Assembly (NCBI GenBank): GCA_951812745.1
Contig: OX638327.1
Location: 1,787,914-1,851,913 of the forward strand
Length of the DNA stretch: 64,000 nt
Reading direction: 5' to 3'
Source: an uncultured Nitrospirales bacterium
GTDB taxonomy: Bacteria > Nitrospirota > Nitrospiria > Nitrospirales > UBA8639
Shown: piece by piece, positions 34,300 to 43,585 of the stretch
Layout of the letters: each line of letters starts with the position of its first letter
How positions within the stretch are numbered: position 1 is the first letter of the stretch
Notes under the pieces: generated by a model
What the model was told of the DNA's origin: nothing
The model's input: the letters and a program-made list of their open reading frames with translations, nothing else
The model's database searches: none
Made by a program: the position numbers and the translations under genes

Positions 34300-34460
34300 A
34301 GGTCAACGACAGTTGGGTCTCCTGACTCGCGGATCATCACTACCCTGCACCTTCCCATGAACGTTCCGTTCACAGTGGTCTCTTGCAGATCATTCCCCGC
34401 TTACAGTGGCGGCACCGTGATGGGTTTGCACCATCTTCCCCGTCGCTGTCGTTGTTTTTT
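34300..34460 (-). promoter_or_regulatory. Cobalamin riboswitch (upstream of btuB)
   Basis: On the minus strand: GGTGCAAACCC, GCCGCCACTGTAAGCGGGGA, GGGAAGGTGCAGGGTAG and the B12 box GAGTCAGGAGACCCAACTG at about 34310-34327. This order matches the AdoCbl aptamer. A following ACCTC (about 34299-34303) could pair with GAGGT of the btuB ribosome site (34269-34273), which suggests control of translation. The nine genes from btuB to 26460 are spaced so that they could share this leader. Confidence 0.92.
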
Positions 34461-34580
34461 CCTTAGGAACGCCTCCTGAATGGTTGAATGTGAAATACGT
34501 GCGGTGAACGTGTCGAGGCCGTCACCACGTCGGCCATCCTAAACAAATGCGTTGAGCGATCCCGTTCTCGCCGTTCATGG

Positions 34581-35414
34581 TCACACCGGCAAAGTAACCC
34601 TGGGCTGACCGGATTGCGGATGTCGATCGACGAGAACGGGGCAGTCGTAAACCCGTTCCAGAGATTCACCGGCAATGACTTCCTCCGGTGAGCCCATGGC
34701 CACAATCTCTCCTTCCCGTAACAGCAACAACCGGTCGCAATATTGACTGGCTAAATTCAGATCATGGGACACAAGCACGACGGTCAACCCACGTTCTTGA
34801 TTCAAACGACGAATGATTCGCGCAATCTCCAATTGGTGATGGAGGTCCAGAAAGGCCGTCGGCTCATCCAACAGCAGAATCTCCGGCTCCTGCGCCAAAG
34901 CCCGGGCAATCACGGCTCGCTGTCGCTCCCCACCGGAAACGTTGGTAATCAGCCGCCCTCCCAGATGGGACACGCCCAGGTCGCTCATCGCTTGCATGGC
35001 CACGGCACGATCCTCCGAGCTTTCCCAACCCGGACCCCACGTTCGATTGTGGTGAGGATACCGTCCCATCAACACCATTTCGCTGATCGTAAAAGGAAAG
35101 GCTTGCTGGGTTTCCTGCGGAACGAAGGCCACGCGGCGGGAAATCTCGGCCTGGGAAACCGCATCATGAGCGTGACCAAACAGTTTCACTCTCCCCTGTT
35201 GAGGAACCAGGATTCTCATGAGCACTTTCAGCAAGGTGCTTTTCCCTGAGCCGTTGGGACCCAGGATACCCAACACTTCTCCGGATGCAATCGTGAGGGA
35301 GACGTTTTTCAAAACCGGAGACTGTTCCGCCGTTTCCTTTCGCCCGAACCCGAAGGTCACGGCATCCACGACAAACGGCGGTTGACGGTTTGGCGTTTCC
35401 GGACGTTCGCTCAC
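34581..35414 (-). CDS. btuD: Cobalamin ABC transporter ATP-binding protein
   Basis: 277 aa from a GTG at 35414 that overlaps the permease stop (GTGA). Walker A is GILGPNGSGKSTLLK, the Q-loop FVPQETQQAFPFT, the signature NVSGGERQRAVIARALA, Walker B ILLLDEPTAFLD and the H-loop VLVSHDLNLA. FecE/BtuD-type ATPase that powers corrinoid import. A longer frame upstream to 35876 lies inside the permease gene and is not real. The substrate is inferred from the riboswitch and btuF. Confidence 0.94.
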   Translation of the reverse strand: MSERPETPNRQPPFVVDAVTFGFGRKETAEQSPVLKNVSLTIASGEVLGILGPNGSGKSTLLKVLMRILVPQQGRVKLFGHAHDAVSQAEISRRVAFVPQETQQAFPFTISEMVLMGRYPHHNRTWGPGWESSEDRAVAMQAMSDLGVSHLGGRLITNVSGGERQRAVIARALAQEPEILLLDEPTAFLDLHHQLEIARIIRRLNQERGLTVVLVSHDLNLASQYCDRLLLLREGEIVAMGSPEEVIAGESLERVYDCPVLVDRHPQSGQPRVTLPV

Positions 35415-36577
35415 GAGACGATTCTCCTGCGTTGCCGGACAAGCAGATATAAGAAAATCGGTCCTCCGACCAAAGCCGTCACGACGCCCACGGGGATTTC
35501 CGTCGGACTCAACAGCGTCCTGGCCAGGGTATCCGCCAGCATGAGGAAGATGCCTCCGACTATGCCCGACGCAATCAACAATAGCCGATGGTCGGCGCCG
35601 AACACCAGGCGAACCGCATGGGGCACGATGAGGCCGACAAATCCGATCAGGCCGCTGAAGGCCACGACCGATCCCGTCAAAAGCGCGGCCGCCGCAAAGA
35701 GAACGCGTTTGACTCGTTCGACCTCGACGCCCAACGACCGGGCAGCCTCTTCGCCAAGCGTGAGGAGGTTCAAGGCAGACGCCTGGGAAACCAGGACGGC
35801 CACCCCGAGAAGCAGATACACGGCCAGGATCAGGACGGTTGGGAAATCCGGACCCGTCAACGAGCCCATGAGCCACGCATACATCCCCGAGGCCTTATAC
35901 GGATCGGCCAGGGTCGTCAGAAACAGGATGAGCGCCGAGAAGATCGCATTCAGCACCACCCCGCCCAGCAACAACGTATGAATCGAAAAACTCCCATAGG
36001 ACACGGCGATGCGATAGACAATGAGGAGAGAAAGCAAGGCCCCCAGGAAGGCATAAAACGGCAAAACCGACAAACCGAGAATGGACAGGCCGATGCCGAA
36101 CAGGACGGCCACGGCCGCGCCGAGTGCGGCCCCGCTCGAAATGCCGATGACGTAGGGATCGGCCAAGGGGTTCCGAAGCAACGCCTGAAGCGACGCCCCC
36201 ACGGCAGCCAGACTGCCGCCGACCATAAAGGCGAGCACGACACGGGGGACCCTGACTTGCCAGAGAATAATGTAGTGGGGGGCGTTCCGGATCTCACTTT
36301 CGGCAAACGGACCCTGAGCCAAAAGCGCCGCCACGTTCGCAAACGAAATGGTTTCCGTGCCAAATCCCAGACAAGCCACAAAGGTTACGAAGGCCAACGC
36401 CCCCAATGCGCCGGACACGCCGAACCATTTAATGGGAGAAAGCGTGGCAACTGCTTGCGCGGATCGAAAACCTTCCGCAACGGAAGCCGGCTCCGGCCCG
36501 GAGAGAAAACCCGGTGCCGGCACGGCAGACGCGCCCCCGGCATGGGCTTTTCCTGAATGAGAAGTGACAGAAGCCAT
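35411..36577 (-). CDS. btuC: Cobalamin ABC transporter permease (FecCD family)
   Basis: 388-aa inner-membrane permease with about nine to ten spans. Family blocks are RVPRVVLAFMVGGSLAAVGA, LQALLRNPLADPYVIGISSG, AALGAAVAVLFGIGLS, FSGLIGFVGLIVPHAVRLVF and the C-terminal PTEIPVGVVTALVGGPIFLY. The N-terminal ~50 residues are Ser/Pro/Ala-rich and longer than usual, so translation may begin later. It is 10 bp after btuF. Confidence 0.94.
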   Translation of the reverse strand: MASVTSHSGKAHAGGASAVPAPGFLSGPEPASVAEGFRSAQAVATLSPIKWFGVSGALGALAFVTFVACLGFGTETISFANVAALLAQGPFAESEIRNAPHYIILWQVRVPRVVLAFMVGGSLAAVGASLQALLRNPLADPYVIGISSGAALGAAVAVLFGIGLSILGLSVLPFYAFLGALLSLLIVYRIAVSYGSFSIHTLLLGGVVLNAIFSALILFLTTLADPYKASGMYAWLMGSLTGPDFPTVLILAVYLLLGVAVLVSQASALNLLTLGEEAARSLGVEVERVKRVLFAAAALLTGSVVAFSGLIGFVGLIVPHAVRLVFGADHRLLLIASGIVGGIFLMLADTLARTLLSPTEIPVGVVTALVGGPIFLYLLVRQRRRIVS

Positions 36578-36587
36578 GACTCTGCGT

Positions 36588-37613
36588 TCATTCTTCCTGC
36601 CCTGCCGCGGATGGAACCGCGCCAGGGTGGAGTATGGTAATGAGAGCTTCCAGGGCCTCGATCACTCGGGGACCCGGTCTATTCAGAATGTCACTGTCGA
36701 TTTGCACGAATTGGTCCCGTTTGACCGCTTCAAGCGACGTCCACCGCCGCCATTGATCTTGCTCGGCTTGTGGAATGCCCTCGAAAGGACCCATCGGGAA
36801 CAACAAAAACTCGGGGTTTTGCCGGAGCACTTCTTCGATGCTCAGACGAGGATAAGCAGTCCCCGCGTGTTCCGCAGCGTTTCTCGCTCCTGCCAGTTCG
36901 ATCAATTGATGAATATAGCTCCCCGGTCCGACCGTGATAAGCGGATCGGTGTTGATCACGAATAACAGCGTGGGGCGCGGACGCCCTTCCAATTGGGCGG
37001 TCAGCACGGTCATCTGCTTTCGGATCGCTTCCGTCACCTTGATGGATTCGGGGACCCGGCCCACCATGCGGCCCAACAGTTGAATGTGGCGCAAAATATC
37101 TTCGACGGTTTGGGCATCCAATAGGAGCGTCGGGATCTTCAATTGCTCCAACCGGTTTAGCAAGTCGACTCTCAGGAAAGACTTCGGCGCCACGATGAGC
37201 TCAGGCCGTAGCGCGACAATGGACTCCAGATTGGGTTGAGCATACCCGACCTTCGGCTTGTCCAGGGCCGCAGGCGGATAGTTGCAAAATTCCGTGACGC
37301 CGACAATTTCCTGATTGAGGCCAAGGGAAAACAACATTTCCGTGATACTCGGAGCCAGCGACACGATGCGCTTCGGTGGTTGGGCAAGATAGAGCTTACG
37401 GCCAAGGTCATCGACGAAGGTGCGAGGGGCCACGTTGGCCATAAACGGCATGCCGGTGAGAATACCTTGTTGGCGACGTTTCATGGTCTTGGAAGGATCG
37501 GAGGCACCTAAAAGGGGATCACTGGCAAGAACACCCAAACACGCGAACGTCAGGAAGACAAGCCACGTCCTGACTCCCCGGCAATATCGGAAAGTCCGGC
37601 AACCCGACAACAT
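36588..37613 (-). CDS. btuF: Corrinoid-binding periplasmic protein
   Basis: 341 aa, with a signal-like hydrophobic segment (~15-31, VRTWLVFLTFACLGVLA). The periplasmic-binding fold shows PKRIVSLAPSITEMLFSLGL, then VGVTEFCNYPPAALDKPKVG and ALRPELIVAPKSF. Binds corrinoid and delivers it to BtuCD. The ATG at 37613 lies directly after a U-run of a terminator hairpin, and GGGGA in that hairpin is the only candidate ribosome site, so folding would block translation too. Confidence 0.92.
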   Translation of the reverse strand: MLSGCRTFRYCRGVRTWLVFLTFACLGVLASDPLLGASDPSKTMKRRQQGILTGMPFMANVAPRTFVDDLGRKLYLAQPPKRIVSLAPSITEMLFSLGLNQEIVGVTEFCNYPPAALDKPKVGYAQPNLESIVALRPELIVAPKSFLRVDLLNRLEQLKIPTLLLDAQTVEDILRHIQLLGRMVGRVPESIKVTEAIRKQMTVLTAQLEGRPRPTLLFVINTDPLITVGPGSYIHQLIELAGARNAAEHAGTAYPRLSIEEVLRQNPEFLLFPMGPFEGIPQAEQDQWRRWTSLEAVKRDQFVQIDSDILNRPGPRVIEALEALITILHPGAVPSAAGQEE

Positions 37614-37616
37614 AAA

Positions 37617-37652
37617 AAAATCCCCAAGGCCTGAACGACCCTGAGGATTGTT
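37617..37652 (-). terminator. Riboswitch-linked terminator/sequester hairpin before btuF
   Basis: Minus strand AATCCTCAGG pairs with CCTTGGGGATT around a 10-base loop, followed by seven U. It lies about 100 nt after the B12 box and ends 3 bases before the btuF ATG. The 3' arm contains the only ribosome-site-like GGGGA. It is the likely expression platform of the second riboswitch. Confidence 0.7.
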
Positions 37653-37744
37653 CCCGCGTCTTCATCCTCACCCGCTCCCCAGCCCACGAGGGATCGAAGG
37701 TCGTGAATCCCGGCCGCCGATCCGATTCGGCGCCACGGAATTCT

Positions 37745-37895
37745 CCGCTCGGGTAGGTCTTCTGGCTTCCGGATCCTAACCTACTTCCCGCACCTTCCCG
37801 TCAGTGTTCCGACAGTGGTTCTTGCGGGGTTCGTTTCCGGTTACAGCGGCGGGACCGCGAAGGATTTGCACCTTCTTCCCTGCACCCGGGCAACA
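37745..37895 (-). promoter_or_regulatory. Cobalamin riboswitch (upstream of btuF-btuC-btuD)
   Basis: Minus strand: GAAGAAGGTGCAAATCCTTC, GCCGCTGTAACCGGAAACGA, GGGAAGGTGCGGGAAGTAGG and the B12 box GAAGCCAGAAGACCTACCC at about 37751-37769. It fits the AdoCbl aptamer. It lies between the cobQ stop and btuF. Confidence 0.92.
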
Positions 37896-37934
37896 CACTG
37901 TTGGCGGAACTGTAGGGAACCCTGAATCCGTTTG

Positions 37935-39452
37935 TCAAGCAGCGGGGAATTGCAGAGCCTGCAATACGGTCTTCATATCGACGTGCTGAGCAACGTGATC
38001 GGCCCACTGATCAAGCGCCGACGTCAATCGTCGAGTCACGGCCCTGGAATCCGCGACGGCACGCGGAGCCAACCCTTTGCGGACGCGCACGCGATTGATC
38101 CAGGCCCGACGAAAAGACGGATCATCGAACACGCCATGAATATAGGTACCCCACACCAGACCATCCGGGGATACGGCGCCGTCGTCCCGATCTCCGCCCT
38201 CGTCGAAAATTCGGAAACACGGATTGCCCTGACGACGAGATGTGAGCCCCACGTGAATTTCATAGCCCCGGACCGTTTCCGCGTCTGACACGCCGGGCAC
38301 CAGGGAATTCGCCCTCACTTGCCTCGTCTGTTTTTCATGATGCAGTTCGGTGTCGATCGACAACAGCCGGAGACCTTCCGTTTGCCCGCCGCCCTCGATT
38401 TGATGAGGGTCGTCAATCCGTCCTCCCAGCATTTGAAAGCCGCCGCACAGGCCGACGATCTCCCGTCCGGCCCGAACGTGCGAGGCCACGACCGGCGCGA
38501 ACCCCTTCTGCTTGACGTATTGAAGATCCTGAATCGTCTGTTTGCTGCCGGGAAGGATAAGCACGTCCGCGTCGACCACGTCCTCGGGAACCCTGGCATA
38601 CCGCAACGCGACGTCGGATTCCGCGGCCAACGCGTTAAAATCCGTAAAGTTGCTCATACGAGGCAACAGGACGACCGCCACGTTCACCGTCTCCGGCGAA
38701 AAGGAGGCCTCGGTCGAACTAGATTCGATCGTCACGCTGTCTTCCTGATCCAGCACAAGGTCGCGTAAAAACGGCAGCACGCCGAGGACAGGGATACCCG
38801 TTCGCTGTTCGAGAATCGCCACGCCGTCATCGAAGAGACGTCGATCCCCGCGAAACTTGTTGATCACGACGCCCAGCAGCCGCTCCCGTTCGTGAGGTTC
38901 CAACAAATCCAGGGTGCCGATGACCTGGGCGAAGACCCCACCCCGATCGATATCCGCCACGAGGATCACCTTGGCGTCCGCCATCTGTACGACCGGCCAA
39001 TTGACGATGTCCCGATCGCGCAGATTCACCTCGGCCGCACTGCCCGCACCCTCAATGACGATCAACTCGTACTGCGCAGCCAACCGTTCGTAACTCTGCC
39101 GTACATAGTGAAACAGTTCCGTTTTGGAGTCGAAATAGCTTCCGGCATCCTGACTTCGCCACACTTTCCCTTGGACGATGACCTGCGAGCGACGATCGGC
39201 TTCCGGTTTCAGCAGGATGGGATTCATGTCCACGTGTGGACGAAGTCCACATGCCTGCGCTTGAAGGACTTGAGCGCGGCCCATCTCCCCGCCCTCCGCG
39301 GTCACAAACGAATTCAGAGACATGTTTTGGGATTTGAACGGGGCTACCCTGATTCCGGAGCGATGGAAGCACCGACCGAATCCCGCCGTGACAAGACTTT
39401 TCCCCACGTCGGAGCCCGTTCCGAGAATGGCAAGGGCTTTAGCCATGGGCAA
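37935..39452 (-). CDS. cobQ: Cobyric acid synthase
   Basis: Amidates adenosylcobyrinic acid a,c-diamide at four side chains using glutamine and ATP. 505 aa, standard. The N-terminal dethiobiotin-synthetase-like domain shows ILGTGSDVGKSLVTAGF and APFKSQNMSLNSFVT. The C-terminal amidotransferase shows the nucleophile Cys in VGLCGGFQMLGG, with the catalytic His in the final region (WGTYIHGVFDD). It ends 40 bp before the second riboswitch and has its own upstream region. Confidence 0.97.
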   Translation of the reverse strand: MPMAKALAILGTGSDVGKSLVTAGFGRCFHRSGIRVAPFKSQNMSLNSFVTAEGGEMGRAQVLQAQACGLRPHVDMNPILLKPEADRRSQVIVQGKVWRSQDAGSYFDSKTELFHYVRQSYERLAAQYELIVIEGAGSAAEVNLRDRDIVNWPVVQMADAKVILVADIDRGGVFAQVIGTLDLLEPHERERLLGVVINKFRGDRRLFDDGVAILEQRTGIPVLGVLPFLRDLVLDQEDSVTIESSSTEASFSPETVNVAVVLLPRMSNFTDFNALAAESDVALRYARVPEDVVDADVLILPGSKQTIQDLQYVKQKGFAPVVASHVRAGREIVGLCGGFQMLGGRIDDPHQIEGGGQTEGLRLLSIDTELHHEKQTRQVRANSLVPGVSDAETVRGYEIHVGLTSRRQGNPCFRIFDEGGDRDDGAVSPDGLVWGTYIHGVFDDPSFRRAWINRVRVRKGLAPRAVADSRAVTRRLTSALDQWADHVAQHVDMKTVLQALQFPAA

Positions 39453-39481
39453 CTAAGGAATAGGACACGCGTTCTGAACGT

Positions 39482-40834
39482 TCACGGTAAAACATCAATC
39501 GTCACTTTGACGGGAAAGAGGCCATCAACGTCTTGGCGGCGGCGCACGTCGCGGAGCAGCGTCTCGACTCGGGGTGTCACCATGCCCTGAAAACTGGTCC
39601 GGCCGTCGGTCACCACAGTCACCGGTCCGGAAAAATCGATCAGTGCGTCGTTCAAAAAGAGGGTGTATCGCCGGACCCGGTCGGTTCTGACCTCAAGATG
39701 ATTCTCGCCTCTCACTTCAACCGCCAGCCTCGCATAAACCTTGTTTTTGATCAGGTCACCGTGCTGATCGATCAACTGCTCTGAAAACATGGCGATACGG
39801 TCAGTGGCATCGATGCGCACCCACCCGAAATCCGTCAAGTGGCTCGCGTCACGAACCACGGTCAATTTCCGCGGATACGGATCACGGCGTTGATGCTCAA
39901 ACCACTCCACCAGGGCCGGCAACTCCTGGCGAGGGAAAAAATGGCCCCCGGCATGCGGATGCGACCACTCATGTTCACGATACGTAAACGCGATACCCAG
40001 CCGGGCCAACTCATTCGTGATGTTCCGGCTCAGCCAGACCGGCATGATACGATCCTTGGCCCCATGGATCACGTACACCGGCGTATGTCGAAGATTTTCC
40101 AGAAAGGGATACAAGACATCATCGATTCCACCGGCCATCGGCGCCACCGCCGCAAACCGCGGCGCGTGATGCATCCCGATAATCCACGCGCCGATGCCGC
40201 CGTTCGACATGCCCGTCAGGTAAACGCGATCGGGATCGATGCGATAGTGCGCGCGGACGTTCTTGATGGTCGCGAACACCAACTCCTCGCTCGACCTGGT
40301 CCACCACGTCCCCGCCATGGCCGTCGGACAGGCAAGAATATGGGACTCGCCCAACCGCTTTGCCCACCGCTCCAGGTACGAGTCTCCCGTAAACCCCGCT
40401 CCATGCAGACACACCACCAGGGGAAAGGCGACCTCAGGATCATAGGCAGACGGCACGAACAATCCATACGACAAGGTTTGTCCACGTACCCGAACCGGTT
40501 GACTCGGAAGCATGCCCACCGGAGCCGCCTCATAGATTCGTCGTTCTCGCAGGACCTCGCGTACTCCTTCAAGACTCGCTTGAGGATGAACCAGAATCGC
40601 CTGCAACAAGGACTCGGCCTGTTCACGATCTTCGTTCGTCAGATACTGCGGAATGAGCGTCGCCAGGGATTGGGCTGAAACCTGGGGCGGCACGGCCGCC
40701 GAACCTGACCGCGAGGCCTGCCCCGACGCACCGGCATCAATGGACAGCCCGTCAACGGCCAGTAATCCGAGAAAAAGCACGAATCGCAGCACCATCACCA
40801 AGCCACGGCGAGCAAAGGTCCCTCTATGCACCAT
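39482..40834 (-). CDS. Exported alpha/beta hydrolase (esterase/PHB depolymerase-like)
   Basis: 450 aa from ATG 40834, which overlaps the recQ 3' end by 11 bp; a later ATG at 40795 is also possible. A hydrophobic export signal ([16 protein letters not shown]) is followed by the hydrolase fold: [20 protein letters not shown] (oxyanion HGAG), the nucleophile elbow [14 protein letters not shown] (Ser), [11 protein letters not shown] (acid) and [13 protein letters not shown] (His). Resembles predicted peptidases/esterases with a C-terminal beta domain. The substrate is unknown. Confidence 0.85.
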   Translation of the reverse strand: MVHRGTFARRGLVMVLRFVLFLGLLAVDGLSIDAGASGQASRSGSAAVPPQVSAQSLATLIPQYLTNEDREQAESLLQAILVHPQASLEGVREVLRERRIYEAAPVGMLPSQPVRVRGQTLSYGLFVPSAYDPEVAFPLVVCLHGAGFTGDSYLERWAKRLGESHILACPTAMAGTWWTRSSEELVFATIKNVRAHYRIDPDRVYLTGMSNGGIGAWIIGMHHAPRFAAVAPMAGGIDDVLYPFLENLRHTPVYVIHGAKDRIMPVWLSRNITNELARLGIAFTYREHEWSHPHAGGHFFPRQELPALVEWFEHQRRDPYPRKLTVVRDASHLTDFGWVRIDATDRIAMFSEQLIDQHGDLIKNKVYARLAVEVRGENHLEVRTDRVRRYTLFLNDALIDFSGPVTVVTDGRTSFQGMVTPRVETLLRDVRRRQDVDGLFPVKVTIDVLP

Positions 40835-42662
40835 CACGCTCCGCGAATACGTGTTCCCGCACGACCCGTAAAAACGCCTCACCATACTTCCTCAGTTTAT
40901 GCTCGCCAACACCTTGGATTTGTTCCATTGCTTCCCGCTTCAGAGGCTTGAGCCGCACCAACTCACGCAGGGTCGTGTCGTGAAACACGACGTAAGGCGG
41001 CACTCCCTGCTCCTTGGCCAGGGCCGTACGCGCCTTCCGCAAAGCCTGCCACAGGATCTCGTCGCTTGGCGTCATCGGGACAGGGGACACGGCAACCTTT
41101 CCTTTCTTCACCGTGGCGGCACGCCGCAACCGACGCAGGGTCAGCCCACACTCGCCGCGCAACACCGGAAACGACTGATCCGTCAGGCGCAGGGCATCGA
41201 AACGCTCGGCGTCCACCCGAAGGCAGCCCTGGGCAATGAGCTGGCGAAAAATGGAGCGCCACTCGGTGGCGCTGTGTTCCGCGCCAATGCCGAACACTTC
41301 CAGCCGGTCGTGGCGCCACTCGCGGATGCGCGCAGTGTCCTTACCGATGAGCACGTCGACCAGGTAGTTCACGCCGAAGCGCTGGCCGGTGCGGGAGACG
41401 CAGGTCATGGCCTTCTGCGCGGCCTCGGTGCCGTCCCAGGTCTGCGGCGGGTCCACGCAGTTGTCGCAATTGCCGCAGGACTCCCCCGGCTCTTCCCCGA
41501 AGTAGGCGCGAATGGCACGACGGCGGCAGGTAGCGAGTTCGCACAAGCCCACCATGGCTTCCAGTTTCTGGTGCTCCACCCGCTTATGCGCCGCGTCGGC
41601 TTCGGACTCGGACAACCACTGGCGGAAGACGATGATTTCCTTCAGGCCGTAATTCATCCACGCGCTGGCCGGCAGGCCGTCGCGGCCCGCACGCCCCGTT
41701 TCCTGGTAATAGGCCTCGATACTCTTCGGCAAGCTGAGGTGAGCGACAAAGCGCACGTCGGGTTTGTCGATGCCCATGCCGAACGCGATCGTGGCGACAA
41801 TCACCACGCCATCCTCGCGCAGAAACCGTTCCTGGTGCCGCCGACGCGTGTGATCCGCAAGGCCTGCGTGGTAGGGCAGCGCATCGCGCCCACGGGCTCG
41901 CAGCCACTCGGCGGTCTCCTCTACTTTTTTGCGCGACAGACAATAGACAATACCGGCGTCGTTGGGATGCTCGCTTTGGAGAAAGCGCCACATGCGCTCG
42001 CGACCGTTATCATCGTCGGAGATGGTGTAGCGAATATTGGGACGATCACAACTGTGGAGATAGACGTTGGCTTTTTCCAGTTGCAGTTGAGAAATGATTT
42101 CCCGGCGGGTCGCCTGGTCGGCGGTGGCCGTCAGGGCGATGCGCGGGACCGAGGGATACCGCTCGTGCAGCACCGACAACTGCAAATACTCCTCACGGAA
42201 GTCGTGCCCCCAGCGCGACACGCAATGCGCTTCGTCAATGGCGAACAACGCGATGGTTTGCCGGTCCAGCCATTCCAGGGTCCGCTCCTGCAGCAGGCGC
42301 TCCGGCGCGACGTAGAGGACATCCAGCTTCCCGCCGTTCACTGCCGCCTCCACCGACCGTACCTCCTCAAAATCCAGGGTGGAGTTCAGGCAGGCCGCGC
42401 GTACCCCGCACTGGCGAAGCGCGTCCACCTGGTCCTTCATCAACGCAATCAGGGGCGACACCACGACGCCTACCCCGTCACGCATCATGGCCGGTATCTG
42501 GTAACACAACGATTTGCCCCCGCCCGTCGGCATCAGGACCATCGCGTCCCTGCCGGCCAGCAGGTCCTCAATCACTTCCTCCTGGCGCAAACGAAACGAC
42601 GAATGCCCGAACACGGTCCGGAGAAGACGAAGAGGCTCGTCAGTGGATCTGAGCAGTTCCAT
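40824..42662 (-). CDS. recQ: ATP-dependent DNA helicase RecQ
   Basis: 3'-5' helicase in recombination and repair, 612 aa. Walker A is [16 protein letters not shown], the DEAH box [15 protein letters not shown] and motif VI-like [13 protein letters not shown]. The Zn-binding RQC module has [17 protein letters not shown] followed by CGNCDNC. A winged helix and the C-terminal HRDC domain ([20 protein letters not shown]) follow. All expected domains are present. GAGG precedes the ATG. Confidence 0.97.
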   Translation of the reverse strand: MELLRSTDEPLRLLRTVFGHSSFRLRQEEVIEDLLAGRDAMVLMPTGGGKSLCYQIPAMMRDGVGVVVSPLIALMKDQVDALRQCGVRAACLNSTLDFEEVRSVEAAVNGGKLDVLYVAPERLLQERTLEWLDRQTIALFAIDEAHCVSRWGHDFREEYLQLSVLHERYPSVPRIALTATADQATRREIISQLQLEKANVYLHSCDRPNIRYTISDDDNGRERMWRFLQSEHPNDAGIVYCLSRKKVEETAEWLRARGRDALPYHAGLADHTRRRHQERFLREDGVVIVATIAFGMGIDKPDVRFVAHLSLPKSIEAYYQETGRAGRDGLPASAWMNYGLKEIIVFRQWLSESEADAAHKRVEHQKLEAMVGLCELATCRRRAIRAYFGEEPGESCGNCDNCVDPPQTWDGTEAAQKAMTCVSRTGQRFGVNYLVDVLIGKDTARIREWRHDRLEVFGIGAEHSATEWRSIFRQLIAQGCLRVDAERFDALRLTDQSFPVLRGECGLTLRRLRRAATVKKGKVAVSPVPMTPSDEILWQALRKARTALAKEQGVPPYVVFHDTTLRELVRLKPLKREAMEQIQGVGEHKLRKYGEAFLRVVREHVFAERDGA

Positions 42663-42907
42663 TGCGTGTGTTCCTCAATTCCTGTTCCAGCCCGATGAGG
42701 CGGTTGACGGTCAATCCGCGTTACCGGCGCATTATAGCAGAACGACAATTGAGGCGAAGGATAGACGGATTCGTTAGTGATTGGGATATAATATTTCTTT
42801 AACCTGATCACCAATAGCAACCATTATTGAGGCTAACCCCATGAGCAAATGCGTGCAAGCCCGCCCTGAGGTGGACGCTGAAACCTGGACAGAGAATTGA
42901 CTTATAT
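42663..42907. other. Left edge of the AT-rich island
   Basis: Composition drops in GC from about 42770. A promoter-like TATAAT occurs at about 42786-42791 (GGGATATAATATT). A 19-codon ORF (42841-42900, MSKCVQARPEVDAETWTEN) could be a leader peptide or a truncated end of a lost gene. No inverted repeats of a transposon were recognised. Confidence 0.4.
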
Positions 42908-43585
42908 GTGAAAAAGAGGGCGCTCTTAAAAGGTATTTACCCCGACAAAATGCTTACAACAGAACAACAAAATGTCTTCGATTGGCTAAACGACAAGCTC
43001 CAAGTACCGGTGTTTGCTGAAGCGTACAAAGGAGCACTGGATCTCCTAGACGAGAAGCCGCCGGGTTACATTACCTTCGTGGCTCATACTGGTAGGGACA
43101 TAATGAACCTTCTTGCCCGAACCATCACCGGCACTGAGGGTGGTTTGGTTGAGTATCGCATGCATGTCAACAAGTTACAGGCTAAATGGCAACCCGAATG
43201 GGGAGGTCAAGGATTAACAACATCCGATAATGCTCAAGTGGGACATTTGATTCCTTACGATATATGCCAGATTATAAAAGACCTGATTGCTGATCACGAA
43301 ACAGGTCAAAAAAGAGAGAACATGGCTGATATCCTCTTTTTTAGAACCTTTTTGGATTATGACGACAAAGACAGAATACCCCAAAATTTTTTGAAGGAAT
43401 GGAAGGCGGCAAAAAAATGGTTTCTGGCCCACGCCCATCTACGACCAAGAAGGTTTGCCGCGGATGCGCCATCTGAAGTGACAAGGCATTTTCAGGCGTT
43501 GGATGGCTTACTATACGTGGCTGCAAGCAGCGAATTCGAACGAATAAGGGGCATCCATGAAATCTTGGAAGAAACCAACGGATGA
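42908..43585 (+). CDS. Uncharacterised island protein, partner of the 968-aa gene
   Basis: 225 aa from a GTG at 42908 (ATG 42950 is an alternative). There are no membrane spans and no known catalytic motif. The most distinctive block is PPGYITFVAHTGRDIMNLLA near residue 50, followed by a charged helical region and a C-terminal HLRPRRFAADAPSE. It overlaps the next gene by 29 bp, indicating a fixed two-gene unit. Base composition is lower in GC than its neighbours, which suggests acquisition by transfer. Function is unknown; association with defence is a hypothesis based on context. Confidence 0.75.
   Translation: MKKRALLKGIYPDKMLTTEQQNVFDWLNDKLQVPVFAEAYKGALDLLDEKPPGYITFVAHTGRDIMNLLARTITGTEGGLVEYRMHVNKLQAKWQPEWGGQGLTTSDNAQVGHLIPYDICQIIKDLIADHETGQKRENMADILFFRTFLDYDDKDRIPQNFLKEWKAAKKWFLAHAHLRPRRFAADAPSEVTRHFQALDGLLYVAASSEFERIRGIHEILEETNG

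Noticed and set aside
34581-35876. Long 431-aa version of the BtuD frame
   Set aside because: The first 154 residues lie inside btuC in another frame; GTG 35414 overlapping the btuC stop gives a normal BtuD.
39482-40834. Hydrolase considered as a PHB metabolism gene
   Set aside because: No other polyhydroxyalkanoate genes are nearby and the substrate cannot be read from the sequence.
41000-42698. 599-aa plus-strand frame antisense to recQ
   Set aside because: RecQ on the minus strand has all domains; the antisense frame has no family features and low-information composition.
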